Of a stretch of 64,000 bases of DNA, positions 1 through 12,600 are shown piece after piece. Position 1 is the stretch's first letter. Every line of letters begins with the position of its first letter. A program made the position numbers and the translations under genes. This DNA is from Mugil cephalus (taxonomy: Eukaryota > Chordata > Actinopteri > Mugiliformes > Mugilidae), in contig NC_061785.1 of the NCBI RefSeq assembly GCF_022458985.1, positions 5,012,204 to 5,076,203 of the forward strand, read 5' to 3'. The notes below the pieces were generated by a model, which had not been told where the DNA came from, searched no databases, and worked only from the letters and a program-made list of their open reading frames with translations.

Positions 1-1782
1 AAGGCAGCGTTCAGGATAAATCCCAAACCCCGCTCAGCTATAACCCGTCGCCTTGGAGGCCGCGCAAAAAGGACCTGTCGTACTGTGAATGTTGTCATCA
101 GCCCTTCGCCAGCCTGGAAGAGGTAGGATGTTTTTTTAGTATTTTTTACATATCCTCTATCTTTGTCCTTCGGCTCTGGGCTTTTATTTACACTTTTTGT
201 TGTCTTTTACGGTCTTTGAAGCACTTGCAGTCTGACCGGCACCGTGCGTTTGTGTTGGATCCTACGAACTTCAGTATGATCGATCAACTTGTGGCTGAAA
301 TGCTGCCGGGATTCAACCCTAATCCATCTCAACAATCAGAAGAAACCCTGAACAGGTCAACTTTTATTATTATTATTAGCAAGTTAGTCATGTACTTTTC
401 TTTTCTTTTTTTCAGCTTTTAACCAAAGATTTTCTGTCTCCATCTCTAGGCCGCCGACTCCTGTACTTGTCCATGACGTCTGTGAACTGGAGCCTCTTAC
501 CGATGTGGAGACGGAGCATGCAGTTCAGGCCTTGCAGAGACATTGTTCGTCCTTCAGTCCTCTTCCCTTCGGTGCCGTCAGTCCGTCACAAGGAGCTAAA
601 ACCGCCGTCCCGAATCCTGACACGCTACCTGCTGATATTCAGCCTCCAGGGGAAGACTGCAAGTCTCCCGATATCCTGCCTCGTGCTTCAAGCCCGGTCA
701 TGCCTGTACTGGTTTCGCTCAACGAACAGCCGGAGAATGAAGATCTACCCCCCAGCCTGCGGCCTGCGTCTCCCCTCCCCAAACTTTGGTCCCTACCTCC
801 GGTCCTCAGCCCACAAGTCCCCTACTCCTCTTACGTTATAGACCCTTACTCGGATCCTCCTGTCCTCAGTCCTCAGAAGTGCCCCACAGAGGCGGGAGTG
901 GAGCAACCGCCGTGTGAAATGAGCGCTGCTGAATACGTGTCGGAACTGATCTCAAACATAACATTTCCTCTTACAGACGCTGAAGCATCAAACCAAGGAG
1001 GTGGTTTTGGATTTAATGAACTATGTTGCAAAAGAGGTTTGGAGTGCACTATGCTGTCGTCACGAAGGTCTCGTTCTCTCCCTCGAGAGTCGGCTTTGGC
1101 AACGAATCCCAAAAAGCGCTGTCGGTCAGTGAGCCCTGAACCCAGCTGCAGGAAACGGAGGCGGAGATGCAGCGGAGGCTGGAAAGGACAAAGTTTAGAA
1201 TCTGTAAAACCTCAAAGAGTGGCAAAAGTTGAAAGTTGTTTATTATTTGACAAGTCCTTGCACCATACGGAGACTTGTCCGCCTACTACGTGCACTGTTA
1301 TTAGTTCAAAGCAGACTTTTAGCTTGTTTTGTTTTCCTACTCCACCGAGTTTCATTCAGGCACCAAATCAAATTGTTGCAAAAACAAGAGACTCCTCTCC
1401 CGCACTTGATAAATCTCACAGTCAAGAGTCAAGTCAGCGCTCACAGTCCCTCTCCACCTCGGTCTGCATCGAGTCGGCCCTCATCCCGGACCTGGCCGCC
1501 CTCTGTCCGTCGTCGTCGGAGTCCGACTGGGACCACGACCTGCTGACGCGGCTCGGCCCGACCACGGGTCCGCCCGCGAAGACGACTCCCGCCGAGCAGA
1601 ACGGCGACCTGGACAAAGAGCTGCTCCACAGGCCGTGCCCCTGGATGCACGACTCCAGCTACGAGTCGCACCTGTACACCGTCCTCCAGCCGTCGGCGCA
1701 GGCCGCCTCTCTGTGCGGGGAGGAAATGGACTCGGCAGCGTTCTCCAGGACTATGGTGCAGATTGTAGAGGTTCAGCACTGA
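1..1782 (+). CDS. dbf4b: Dbf4-type regulatory subunit of Cdc7 kinase, 3' part of gene (dbf4b)
   Basis: Three coding exons are visible: <1-122, 222-355 and 450-1782 (stop TGA 1780-1782). All junctions are GT-AG and the phases join in one frame. The first two exons encode the Dbf4-type zinc finger: C-x2-C starting at 84, then H-x5-H in the start of exon 2 (HLQSDRH), followed by the family's DPTNF...DQLVAEML stretch. Dbf4 proteins bind and activate Cdc7 kinase for replication-origin firing in the nucleus; this finger is motif C. The N-terminal BRCT-like and motif M parts lie upstream of the window. The 1333-base last exon encodes a low-complexity Ser/Pro-rich tail with a basic cluster (KRRRR, near 1150-1170) and ends in ..VQIVEVQH. 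I chose dbf4b over dbf4 because the next gene is adam11; in human, DBF4B lies beside ADAM11 and DBF4 beside ADAM22. The family is clear; the paralogue rests mainly on gene order. Confidence 0.88.
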
Positions 1783-3125
1783 CGGCTACTTCCTCAACTT
1801 TTGTTTTTGTTTTTTTGTTTTTAAGGATCCTCTGACCTGGAAGCTGTGAAAGTCAACACAACAGACACTTAAGCTAATCTAAATAAGTCAAGCTAACACT
1901 GAATAAATATCATGCAGATTATAATTTATTGTTCAGCTGTTTTTAGAGATTTTTATTTTCCTTTCCTATGATTTCAGAGCGACTGGAGGATCTTATTTTT
2001 TTTTAACCTCTCGTCCTCTTGCCACCGACCACTAAACAATATCCTATATATCGTGCTGACCTTATGGCTGTCATTCAGCAGCTCAGTCCGGAAACATGTG
2101 GTGGTGCCGAGAATTTAATGAGGCTTTTTCTGAAAGCGGAGGGGTGGGGGTGGGGGGGCATTACTCAATTACAGTAAGTGCTGCACCTGGATCAGATCCC
2201 ACGTGTGTCAAAGAGTTGACGGTCAAGCAGGCGAAGCGTTCGCAGACCCAGAGGACTGACAACCTGTGAGATAAATGGTCTGATTAATGTCATATACGTC
2301 CTCCTGCCGTGTGAAGGTGGGACATTGTCAAGAGGGGACATGGCTTCACAGTAGCGCCCTGCATCACCAGGGTTTTTTTTTTTTTTTATTATTATCTCTC
2401 TACTTGACAGGGCTGAGGTCATCCACCATTAATGGCTCTTTATTGCTCGCAGCAGAACGTTTCATCAGGTTGTCCAGAAACTGTCGCACTTCATATTAAA
2501 CACGTTACATGGACGCAGGAAACCGAGAACCCGTCGTTGTCAAAGTGTAAATTCAAACTCTGTACAGTGTTTTGAAATAAATGCTTTCGTGCACAAACTT
2601 TTCCTCGTGCATGTTTTAGAAAACTTTCCATGCTCTTGCGGTTGAAGACAAGAGATTTCCGGGGTTGACGCAATAAACGCTGACTCTGCCTGGAAGCAGC
2701 CAAATGGGAAGAGAAGGATGGAGGAAGGGCATCAGCAGCAGGTCGATGAGTCCTCTCCGCTCTCCAGACCGGCTCTACAGAAACGTCATCTCCATCCCGC
2801 TTCATGTAACCGTCCAGGTTTTTGTGAACTTTACTGGGAAGTGGGAAGAAATGTTAGATTTTGTTTTTAGCTTAGCTTTGGGATGTGTGTGGGAGGCAGC
2901 CAAAAGAGTTCAGATTGTCTCCAAGGACCAAGAATGAAAGAAACAGGAAGTCTAGGATATTCAGTTTGGTTCAGGTGAATTTGGAATATTCTATCCAACA
3001 AAACATAATAACTTAAGCATAATAAAGAAGCCCCATCGAAGGCTGGACTTCCTGCAGACATAAAGCATCTACAACTTGCAGTGAAGTCTGCAAAGCATCA
3101 TCTCAGCAACAGTATTAACCCTCGT
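1783..3125. other. dbf4b 3' UTR and spacer, no gene seen
   Basis: After the dbf4b stop this stretch contains the candidate poly(A) signal, a G-rich run near 2138-2158 and a T-run near 2371-2386. The open frames are short, lack splice context and look like chance. I see no conserved domain. Confidence 0.6.
1902..1907 (+). promoter_or_regulatory. Candidate dbf4b polyadenylation signal
   Basis: A canonical AATAAA lies 120 bases after the dbf4b stop codon, in AT-rich sequence. It is the first such hexamer downstream and a plausible 3' end. No transcript evidence is available. Confidence 0.5.
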
Positions 3126-3377
3126 AACGAATCCTAGAAAGCGCTGTCGGTCAGTGAGCCCTGAACCCAGCTGCACAGATACAGTGGAGGCTGGAATGGA
3201 CAAAGTTTAGAGTCTGTAAAACCTCAAAGAGTGGCAAAAGTTGAAAGTTGTTTACTATTTGACAAGTCCTTGCACCATACGGAGACTTGTCCGCATCCTA
3301 CGTTCACTATTATAGGTTCAAAGCAGACTTTTAGCTCGTTTTGTTTTCCTGCTGCACTGAGTTTCACACAGGCACAA
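3126..3377 (+). pseudogene. Partial copy of the dbf4b last exon
   Basis: This stretch is a clear copy of dbf4b 1101-1365, about 2 kb downstream and in the same orientation. The match runs from AACGAATCC, through the shared stretch encoding CRSVSPEPSC, to the CAGGCAC near its end. The copy is 13 bases shorter than its parent, which shifts the frame at the basic cluster and soon gives a TAG stop. The second half (the parent's VAKVESCLLFDKSLHH segment) is still nearly identical in another frame. It has no splice sites or start of its own, so it is best read as a dead local duplication. A rare alternative 3' exon cannot be excluded. Confidence 0.85.
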
Positions 3378-3846
3378 AAGTTTTTAATTCTTGCTTTAGT
3401 TTATTTAGTTTATTCATCTTTTTTGTTGTTTTTTTTCTATTATGCTATGACTGAATTAATGGCACCCCATCAAGAATCAAGAATACTTTGAGTAGGGCAA
3501 ATATAAAAACAGATATATTATACATATAAGTGAGTCAGCAGCAAACCTTGTAAACATACTGTGCAATGTTTTTGGAATAATAATAAAAACCTTGAAACCA
3601 TTATAAATAATGCATTAAAACGAATTGATTTGTGAGCTGTATTTTTATTCATTTATTATTTATTTTATTTTTATTTTTCCTGATGAAGATATGCAGGCTT
3701 ATTTATAACAGGTCATTCTGGGAGTTGTTGGTATCATCAGCTGTCACCTCTTGGGTCCTCAGACCTGAGTTTTGGACCCTTCCGCTCATCAAAGCGCGTG
3801 GGTGGGCCCCTTGTTTCCAGGCTCTTCGCGCAGCCTCCGTGAGGAA

Positions 3847-3892
3847 GCAGACAGACAGACAGACACACAGACAGACAGACAGACAGACAGGT
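3847..3892. repeat. (AGAC)n microsatellite
   Basis: A tetranucleotide run of AGAC/CAGA units with one interruption, about 285 bases before the adam11 start codon and just upstream of a GC-rich stretch (3900-4170) that probably holds the adam11 promoter or 5' UTR. Confidence 0.9.
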
Positions 3893-4175
3893 AGGTGAGT
3901 GTGGTCCCGCCGCGGAGCTCGTCTCTCAGACGGACGCCGTCGCGCACCATGTCGCTTGAGCCTAGAGGAGGAGCCCCTGCCGGGTGTTTTTAACGCGCCA
4001 GCGGCGGCGGCGGCGGAGAAAGGGGGGTCGAGAAATGCGTTTAAAGGAGCCCAGCTGTTGTGTTCGTCCTCACTGTCGACTACAGCCCCGCTGCAGCTCC
4101 GCTCACGGCTCCTGTCGCTTCATGTAACGACGGCACCGCAACCGAGGAGGAGATCCCCGGGACTATGTGAGCATC

Positions 4176-6612
4176 ATGCTGGCTGTGAGATGCCTGCTGT
4201 TCGCCGCAGTGTGTGCACGGTGCGCAGAGACAGGTGAGAGGCTCCCGCGCTTCGCATTTAAAATTTAAAACCCCAGCTCAGAGATTAAAAAAGGGAAATT
4301 GCTCGTTTTTTTTTTTTTTTTTTATTATTATTTATTATTATTATTTTTTGGGCATCCCTAGTGGGGAACACGCAGCTCCACAGCATCCATCCAACCCTGC
4401 GCACAAACAAGACATTTAACATCACATAGTCGTGCATCTCATCTCAGCGCCCCTTTCCTCCTCCTCTTCTCCTCTTCTACATCCTCTCCTGCAGGGCTGA
4501 GAGAATGGGTGAGTCCGGAGGGAAAGCTGCCGCCCGCCGAGGAGGTGGTTCAGCCCAAGCGGCTCCTGCACCAGATCCACTCCCATGAGGAGCTGCTCCA
4601 CAGCCGCCTGGACACGCGGGTCAGAAACCGCCCAGCCGGCGCGCAGGTGAGCTCAAAGTTCAAAGTGTTTTACTGTCACACATTTCAAAGAATGGCAAAC
4701 AATATAAGGTATAAAATGTATAATGAATATTAAATATAATATATATGGATTGTTGTATATATCTACTCTTTATTTTTCAATTTATTTATGACAAAAAGTC
4801 TAATATCTTAAAGTTAATTTACGATGTATGGATAGACCCAGATTTATTTATTTTTATTTATTTTACACTTATTTCAGTTCTGTGTTTTTGTCCAAGAGAG
4901 CAAAAGTTACTGGAGTCAGATTCCCTGTATGTGCACACATACTTGGCTGATTCTTATTCTGATCCTGATATAAATAATAGCACGAAATGGAGACAGTTTT
5001 AAAACGAAGCAAAATACAATAGAAATATAAACGATGTGTGTGCAACAGTCAGAAATAAATACATGTGCAAATATGCGCCGGCTGCTCTGGAGTCCTGGTG
5101 ATCTTCTCAGCAGACTTCACCACTTTCTACAGGTGTTTGTGGTCCGTAGCGCATGATGTAACTGTGCTGTGCAGCCACATCAACACATGCTGAATGATAC
5201 AGAGAACGCCCCGGGTTCACCTTTGTGGGTTTTTTGTTTTTTTTTGTCTCTTGAGGTCACCTGTCTTTAATTTCTACCTCACCCTGTGACACCCCACCAC
5301 CACTACAGCCTCTCCCTCCTTTCCATCCCCATTAGATTATATTTCACACCTCTACCTGTCCTCTCTTGTTACCTTCCCTATGAGCACTGTCAGTCAGCAG
5401 CTGGCCGGTCAGTGGACATGACACAGCGTTGACCTTGAGTCACATTTTGCATTTTAGACTCTTCCCTCGTCTCATCTGTCAAAGAGTCTGTCATTCTGTG
5501 GGAATTTCACACTAAAATAAAAAGGCACAGATCAGCGGTGACATGAACCACGTGTCTTCAACCTGTCTGAAAACAACTTAACTGTTTTGTATGTGCAAAA
5601 AAATAATGTATTAATTCCATCAAGAGATTATTAGGGGCTCATTTAGTATACTGTGGATCGGGTCAGATGGTCTCAGCATGGTCTGACTCGACTATTTTCC
5701 TGATTAATTATGAAATTCTACACAAAAGTTCAACTATGAAATAATTTGGGAAGTGCTTTGATTTGAGACGACATTAGAAATTTAAACTTAACAGATAACA
5801 GATAATCTTAATTAATCTGAATCTAACGTTCATTCTCTTTTTAAAGATACTTTTTCATAACAAAACATTTCATAGCATAGTATAGCATAGTATAGCATGG
5901 CATAGCATGGCATGGCATAGCATAGCATAACAAAACATTTCAAGAAACATGACATTTCATAACATTTCGTTTCATAGCATAGCATAGCATAGCATGCCAT
6001 TTCATAACATTAAATAGCAAGTCATTTCATAGCACAGCACAGCATAACATAACATAACATAACATAACATAGCATAGCATAACATAACATAGCATAGCAT
6101 AGCATAACAAAAAATCAAGAAACATGACATTTCATAACATTTCATTCAATTTCATAACATAGCAAAATATAATATAGCATAACATAACATAACAAGACAT
6201 TTCATAGCATAGCATAGCATGGCATAACACGAAATTTCATAACGTAACGTAACGTAACGTAACATAACGTAACATAACATTTCATAACATAACATGACAC
6301 TAAGTTTTGGACTAAACCACTATATAATCACAATAATTTAAATGTCTTTAACTATAGTTGAACTATAGATCTAGGTCTTACTACTATAAAATGCTGAATG
6401 ATAAATGAGTGGACTAGAATAGAAAAGCGTTAACTTACTGATTCTTTCACTGACTCAAACCACTGGTGCTGCTGGTTCTGAGATAAGATGAAGATAAATG
6501 CGCTTTCACACCTTAGTGCTGGCTACTCTGGATTAAAATGGAGGCGCTGCTCTTTATTTACCCGTTGCCATGGTGAATCATCATATAGGAGCTTTATGGT
6601 GACATTTCTCAT

Positions 6613-6674
<62 letters not shown>

Positions 6675-9600
6675 CTGAAGAATGAACGTCCTCGAGAGTT
6701 GATCGTGCAGACAAAGACAAAGATAAAGATTATTCTCTTCCTCGAAAAAACTTAATTTGTCCTTATGTTAATTCATTTATTTATTTATGTTTTTAACTGA
6801 TCACTGTTCTGGTTCAACTTAGGTTCAGATAAACTTAATTTATACCCGTAAGTTTAGGAACAATACAATAACTATACAGTAAAAACAATGAAAGTGCTGA
6901 AACCTTCAAAACTACCAAGAAAAATGATAACACAGACTCAATAAAAGCACGATAAAATAGGGTCATCACATATTATTAATCTATAATTTAAATGATCAGA
7001 GCCTAAAAAAAATGCTTGCATCGTGGTATATTAACAACGCACAAAAAAAAAAAAAAGAAATGTCCATGAAAGCTCCTTTACGGTCAGAGCTCTTTCTCTT
7101 TGCCGCTCTCAAGCACCACTGTGGCCTTTTTACTGTGCAGTATATGGACCCAGCGGAGGTTTAGATTGATACTAAGTGCTTTGCAGAGAGTGCGGGCTAA
7201 TACTAATGAGGCCTGCTTTACAAGCGCACCAGTAAGTAGTAGAAAGGGAGGCACCACAGGACTGTCTCACAATGTGGACGGGGTTTCACCTTGACGCAAG
7301 GTTAGACAGAGGCGAAGACTTTTATCCAAAATCCTCCGGGATGACTGAGAACCACTCGTCTCCGGGGAGACTTTTCTTTTCATTTCTTTCTACGTCTTTG
7401 ACATCCATCAGTTTTCCTCCCTCCTCTCTTCGCTCTTCTCTCCTCGTCATACTTGTTTTTTTTTTTGTTTTTCACACAGTGTTATTCACAGCTCAAATAT
7501 TTGACAGATGCATGAGTCATTTGCTTGAGTCAGTGTTTGGCTGCACCGTGAAATAATGATGCACGGTTTAACCAGTCTTAAAGTATGTTCTGAAAGAATA
7601 TGTTCTCGCTGCAGTTCTCCTAACAAGAACCGCAGCACAAATATGAACGCACGCCCTTGACCTAGAAAGACGTTGGCATCGCTCGTATTGTGTTTCAATC
7701 GCTGCAGCTTCCGTCTGCTCTGAATAACCTGCACCCACTGTGGATCTGCATCCTTCTGAAGAGGAATATTTTTTATTATCTTAATCAAGAGGTTTCATTT
7801 AAACGAGAGATTAGTGGTTTCTCTATGAATATTAGCTCACAGAGTGGCTGCTAGCATTCCTGCTTTTCCGTATTAGCCACCCACACTTCTCAATTTCTGA
7901 CCAATCACTTCCATTACCTCCAGTGACTGAAGTATAGAAAGTATCGATATTTTGATTTGAGAATCGATTTTAGAGCATAAAGGCCTGGTATCGGAAGTAT
8001 CGATATTTCAATCTTGGATCGCGCAAGAGTCGAGAACATTCAAAGGAAATAGGAAATAATAGAAAATTAATTGTGGATGCTCCAGGAACATCACAGGTTT
8101 TGTGGAGAAATTTTTTAAAACAAGCAAAAAAACAAACAAAAAATAACGCTGTACCTTTGGTAAGTTAGCATGTGCAAACAAAAACAAAAATAAAATAATG
8201 CTTACTTTTAGTTTTTCTTGTCTAAGTGCATTTTGTGTGTGAACATGTGACATTTGTTAAGTTGCTCTATAGCGCACATAGTGGCCAAAAGTATAATTGG
8301 ATTTTTATTTATTTATTTTTTTATATATAACAATTTAAGAAATGGATTCTAAATTCGGCCGTAGGTGTGAGTGTGAATGGTTTTCTGTCTGTGTTAGCCC
8401 CGAGATAGACGGGAGACCTGTCCAGGGTTTCATGTTCATCTCTAAAAACCCAGTGGATATACTCATTAAAATGCTAAAACGGAGCATTAAACAGTTGAAG
8501 AAACGTACGTCTCTCTGAGGAGTTATTAGACACAAGAGATAGTAATTTAAAAGTGACGATCTCCAGGGACGATAAGAGAAAAGAGGAGGAGGCGGAAAGA
8601 TGTACGAGAGCGACACTAGTTGGACTGAAAATGTGAGGGTATAGCGAGCAAGCGCCATAGCAACAGGCTAACACAGTTCAACTAACCATCCTGTTTCATT
8701 ATTACACCATCAGCATACGTTCATCTCTTCTGTCCTCCTCTTCTTTCCTCTTTTTTTTTTCTAAACTGATGGGTTTTATATGGAAGAGAATCACTACATT
8801 ACCCATCAGTCAAGAGTCGGAGCTAAACTTATTCACCTTGATGATCCACACATACATACACACAAACACTGGTTTAACATTTACATATTTATTTAACACA
8901 AATAAAATTTCGGTGAAATGTTGCACCTGTATTAACAGTATAATTAATTAATTAGTCCGTGGTTTATTCGATAGTGTTTCCAGGTGTCATTTTTAAATAA
9001 GCTGGAATAAATAAATGCTGACGTGTCTACTCTGTCTGCGCTGTAGTTAAAAACAGTAAATGTGACTAACAAGTTCAACCGCATCAACTTTAAAGGCTGT
9101 TTGTCCCCAAGCGGCCAGTAAATTAAGTTTAAAGTGGCAGTTTCATTATAGTCAGAGGGCTGTGTTATTTACAACTAGTACGAAGCCGTCACTGGAAACT
9201 ACCAGCAGGTTTTAGTTCAGAGTTCTCGCTGCTATAATCACTTTCTGACTCCCGTCTGTTCTTGCCTCCGACTCCCACACCTACTCCCTTCATCGGCCTC
9301 CTAGCCCGTCCATCTGGCCCAGAGCAGCTTCCTGGTGGAGGCCTTTGGCGCGTCCTTCATCCTTGACCTGGAACTCAACCAGTAAGCTTTCACACATCCA
9401 TACCGCAGGGCCATTAATCACATTTTAATAGGTTGCTTACAGCACTCACATTCACTCACATTCAGCCCTCATCTGTCTCCTGGGCCCACCTACTATATGC
9501 ATCCTGACTACTTAAGAATAAATGACCGTATCGCAAATTATAAATCAGACATTCATCGGCTAGGCTGACATCATGTTTCATCCCGGTTAATATTAGTCTA

Positions 9601-12600
9601 TTAAATAGAATTGATTATATATATATATTTTTTTTCTACCTTGTCTTTTCAGCAATCTCCTGTCTACAGACTATGTGGAGCGTCACTTTGATGAGAAAGG
9701 CCAGCTGTCACAGAATATGGTAGGTCTCCTCGCCAAGAAAGTGAATAATAATTATCTTAAATCTGAGCTTAGCTTGACCAAGAAACGTCAAGGTTTGGAT
9801 CAGTCCAAAGTTACAAAAAAAACCTAAAAAAAAAACTAAAGAAATGAAAATCCTAGATAGTTTGAAGTAAAAAAATAACATTTTAAATCTTATATTTCAG
9901 ACTTGCAATGTGAATGATTTAATGTTTTACTCTGTATTACACAAGAAGGAGTCATTCCAGAAACTGCATTTATTCATAAATCATTTATGCATAAATCCAT
10001 TATACCGTCTGCCGTCCACTGTTTAAAGCATAGACTGTATATAAATATGGACAATGTGTCGCCGCTTCCTTGCATTGGCCCTGACTGTCACAGAACTCTG
10101 CCCACGTCTTTTAAAAACATCGCCACCTCTGATTTTGCCCATTTCTACATTATTCATAGCTAAAATCCAACGTGACAGCTCCTCATGGAAACCTAGCGCT
10201 ACTGGAAGAGCAAAACCGACTGTGAATCATGGGTAACATTCAGAATTCAAGAAAATAAGATGGACACACTGTACTAGTTTTTTACAACTCTCAGTGTTTC
10301 GTGGAGCAGTTGGCATGGCAACTGGCGGTCGCCATTATGTCACATCCTGTTTCTACAGTGTCAAATAATGAAGAAAAAAACAAAACTTGAACATGCATCA
10401 ACAGCGATTCCTTGTACCTATCCAGAATTTGACTAATTAATTTTACAATTTAGACGCTATTTAAGCCAAAGGTTCAAACTAATCTGCTGCTAATCTCCAA
10501 TCTTCAACTGTTGCGGACTTGCGGTGATGTTACGTGTATACCCATTATACTGCAGACAGACACCAGGGGGAGCTCTACTTGCTTTGGCTTCACCTTCAGG
10601 GGAGCTGTTCCTCCGTCCATCTTCATACTGTCTACAGTTTCAACATTAGGCTTCTTTAACTTCATAGCTAGCTTACTGACTGTGGTGGAGGCTGCATACA
10701 TATCAGGCAGGATGAAGCTTTTTCAGATGTTTTCTTCCACCTATTCTGGAGCTTGGACTTGTGGCATCTTGCTAGTTTTGGAATCTGTCTGGAATCAGCC
10801 TGGATTGAAAACATGAACTGTTAACCAGTGTCCATCCCTGGCTAACATTTGAGAGGCCTTATTTCGTACTCCCTGCACACATGTGGGATTTCTGCGGGTT
10901 CTTCGATTTTTTTTTTTTCCTGCAGCGAAAATACACACAGGTTAGGTTGATTAACAAACTGAATGTGAATGATGGTCGGTCTGTTTATTGGCCTGTCGCC
11001 CGGTGTATTCTGGGACTTACTCCTACGTGACCCCCGTAAAGGTGAGCGGGTGTAGCGGATGGGCTATTGATGGATTGACAGGTGTTAATTACTGGTTTCA
11101 GATAAGCACATTTTGCAGCAGTTACTGAGCTGGTTTAGCCTTCATTAGCATTTCAAAGGCTTCTGCTTTGCAAGCTAGCATCCGGCCGCCTTTCGTACTG
11201 CAGTTATCAAAAGACATGAGAGTGGTGCTTGTGTTCTCTCTTCTCTGTTGACAAGAAAGCAACGTAAAGTATGCAAATACTAGTATCTACATGCAGCTAT
11301 CAGAAAATAATTGAATTGATTATATGTCTGCTAGACTATAGCTTTAGAAACTTAGTAGTAGCTGTATATTTTTGCATTAATTCATGGAAATAAGATGTCT
11401 AGGAATGAATGGGCATTTGCTTCCAGTGTGCCTCCAGCTCAACCTTTCTCCAAGAGCTCATCGTCTTCACCCTTTGAAACTGTGTCCAAAAACTGTTTTT
11501 ATAGCTACAGCAGCACAAAGCAGTCATGGTTGAATCGTAAGACACCGTCCTTTCTGTCATGAATTATAAATCCGAGCAAAATGCCCTTCGGTAATGAGTC
11601 TCTGAGACAGGCGGCCGGCGCAGACAGCTTGACTCTCGGTCTCGTTCCGTCCATGTCCTCTGCTTTATTTCAGTCTCCGTCCCTCTTTCACTCTCCTTTT
11701 TCTGTGCCAAAGACCCACCTGACCAGTCAGTAGATGGTTGCTGTGGTAACCTACAGACAGCAGCAGCATCAGCAGCAGCAGCAGCAGCAGCAGCAGCGTG
11801 GGTCTACTTTGTTGTGTCGTGAGGCGAATTCAAATCTAGTCCCTTTTTTCCAGAAAGAACTAACCCGAATCTGACATCTAGCGTCTGCTCTGATCTCTGG
11901 AAGCATATCTGTAACACTGGCACAGTCCTTGAGTGTGAGGTTTATTTTCAAAGGTTAAAAAAACAAAACAGAAAGATGAAAATTGGATGCAAGCACTGAA
12001 AACGAATGAATGTCAGTGTAACAGCCCTGCAGTTTTTAGTGCAGGACTCTTATATTAGAAGAGATTAGTTTTTACTACTGTACCTAATGAACTGGCAAAT
12101 GATATATATATAAATTAGGTAAATATGCTCAGTATGACAGGAAACACTAAATTAAATCAAACATGGGTTGTTTTGTGGTTCTTAAAAATGCTGCTACATC
12201 TTTTATATATAATAAAATTGAATACATTTACTGTCATTGTACGCAGTACAACGAAATTAAGATGCAACTCCCTTGATGCATCAATTTAAAATAAAAGTTA
12301 AAAATGGTTCATATACAATTGACCCACAGGACGACACTGGCTAGTTTATTTTCCAACTTTAAAATGTCTCACTGATTATACTTATCATATAATAATATAA
12401 GTTGAGCCACAAATCATCAAAACGATCAGATTTGAATGTGAATGATCTGATCTGTTGTTAAAGGGAAGATATTGTAATAAATACTGTAATATCAAAAGCT
12501 TTTTTTTAATAAGAATTAGGAATACGGCACATGCAGTGTATACAGTGTATAAGTTTTGTGGCTATATAGTCCATATCTACTCCAGTATTTATTTCTCTAT

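Larger units (their letters stand above)
4647..9304. other. adam11 intron 2, repeat-bearing
   Basis: A 4.7 kb intron between prodomain exons. It holds the pentanucleotide satellite (5860-6298), the (AC)n tract (6613-6670) and fragments of two dispersed repeats (7932-8016, 8347-8435). The rest is AT-rich with no convincing exon. Confidence 0.6.

Noticed and set aside
505-1782. Stand-alone gene starting at the Met codon at 505
   Set aside because: The frame continues upstream through a good acceptor to 450 and joins the Dbf4 zinc-finger exons in phase, so it is the last exon of dbf4b and not a separate gene.
10511-10816. 101-codon frame in adam11 intron 4
   Set aside because: Starts inside an inverted-repeat element and spans its right end; no domain and no splice context.
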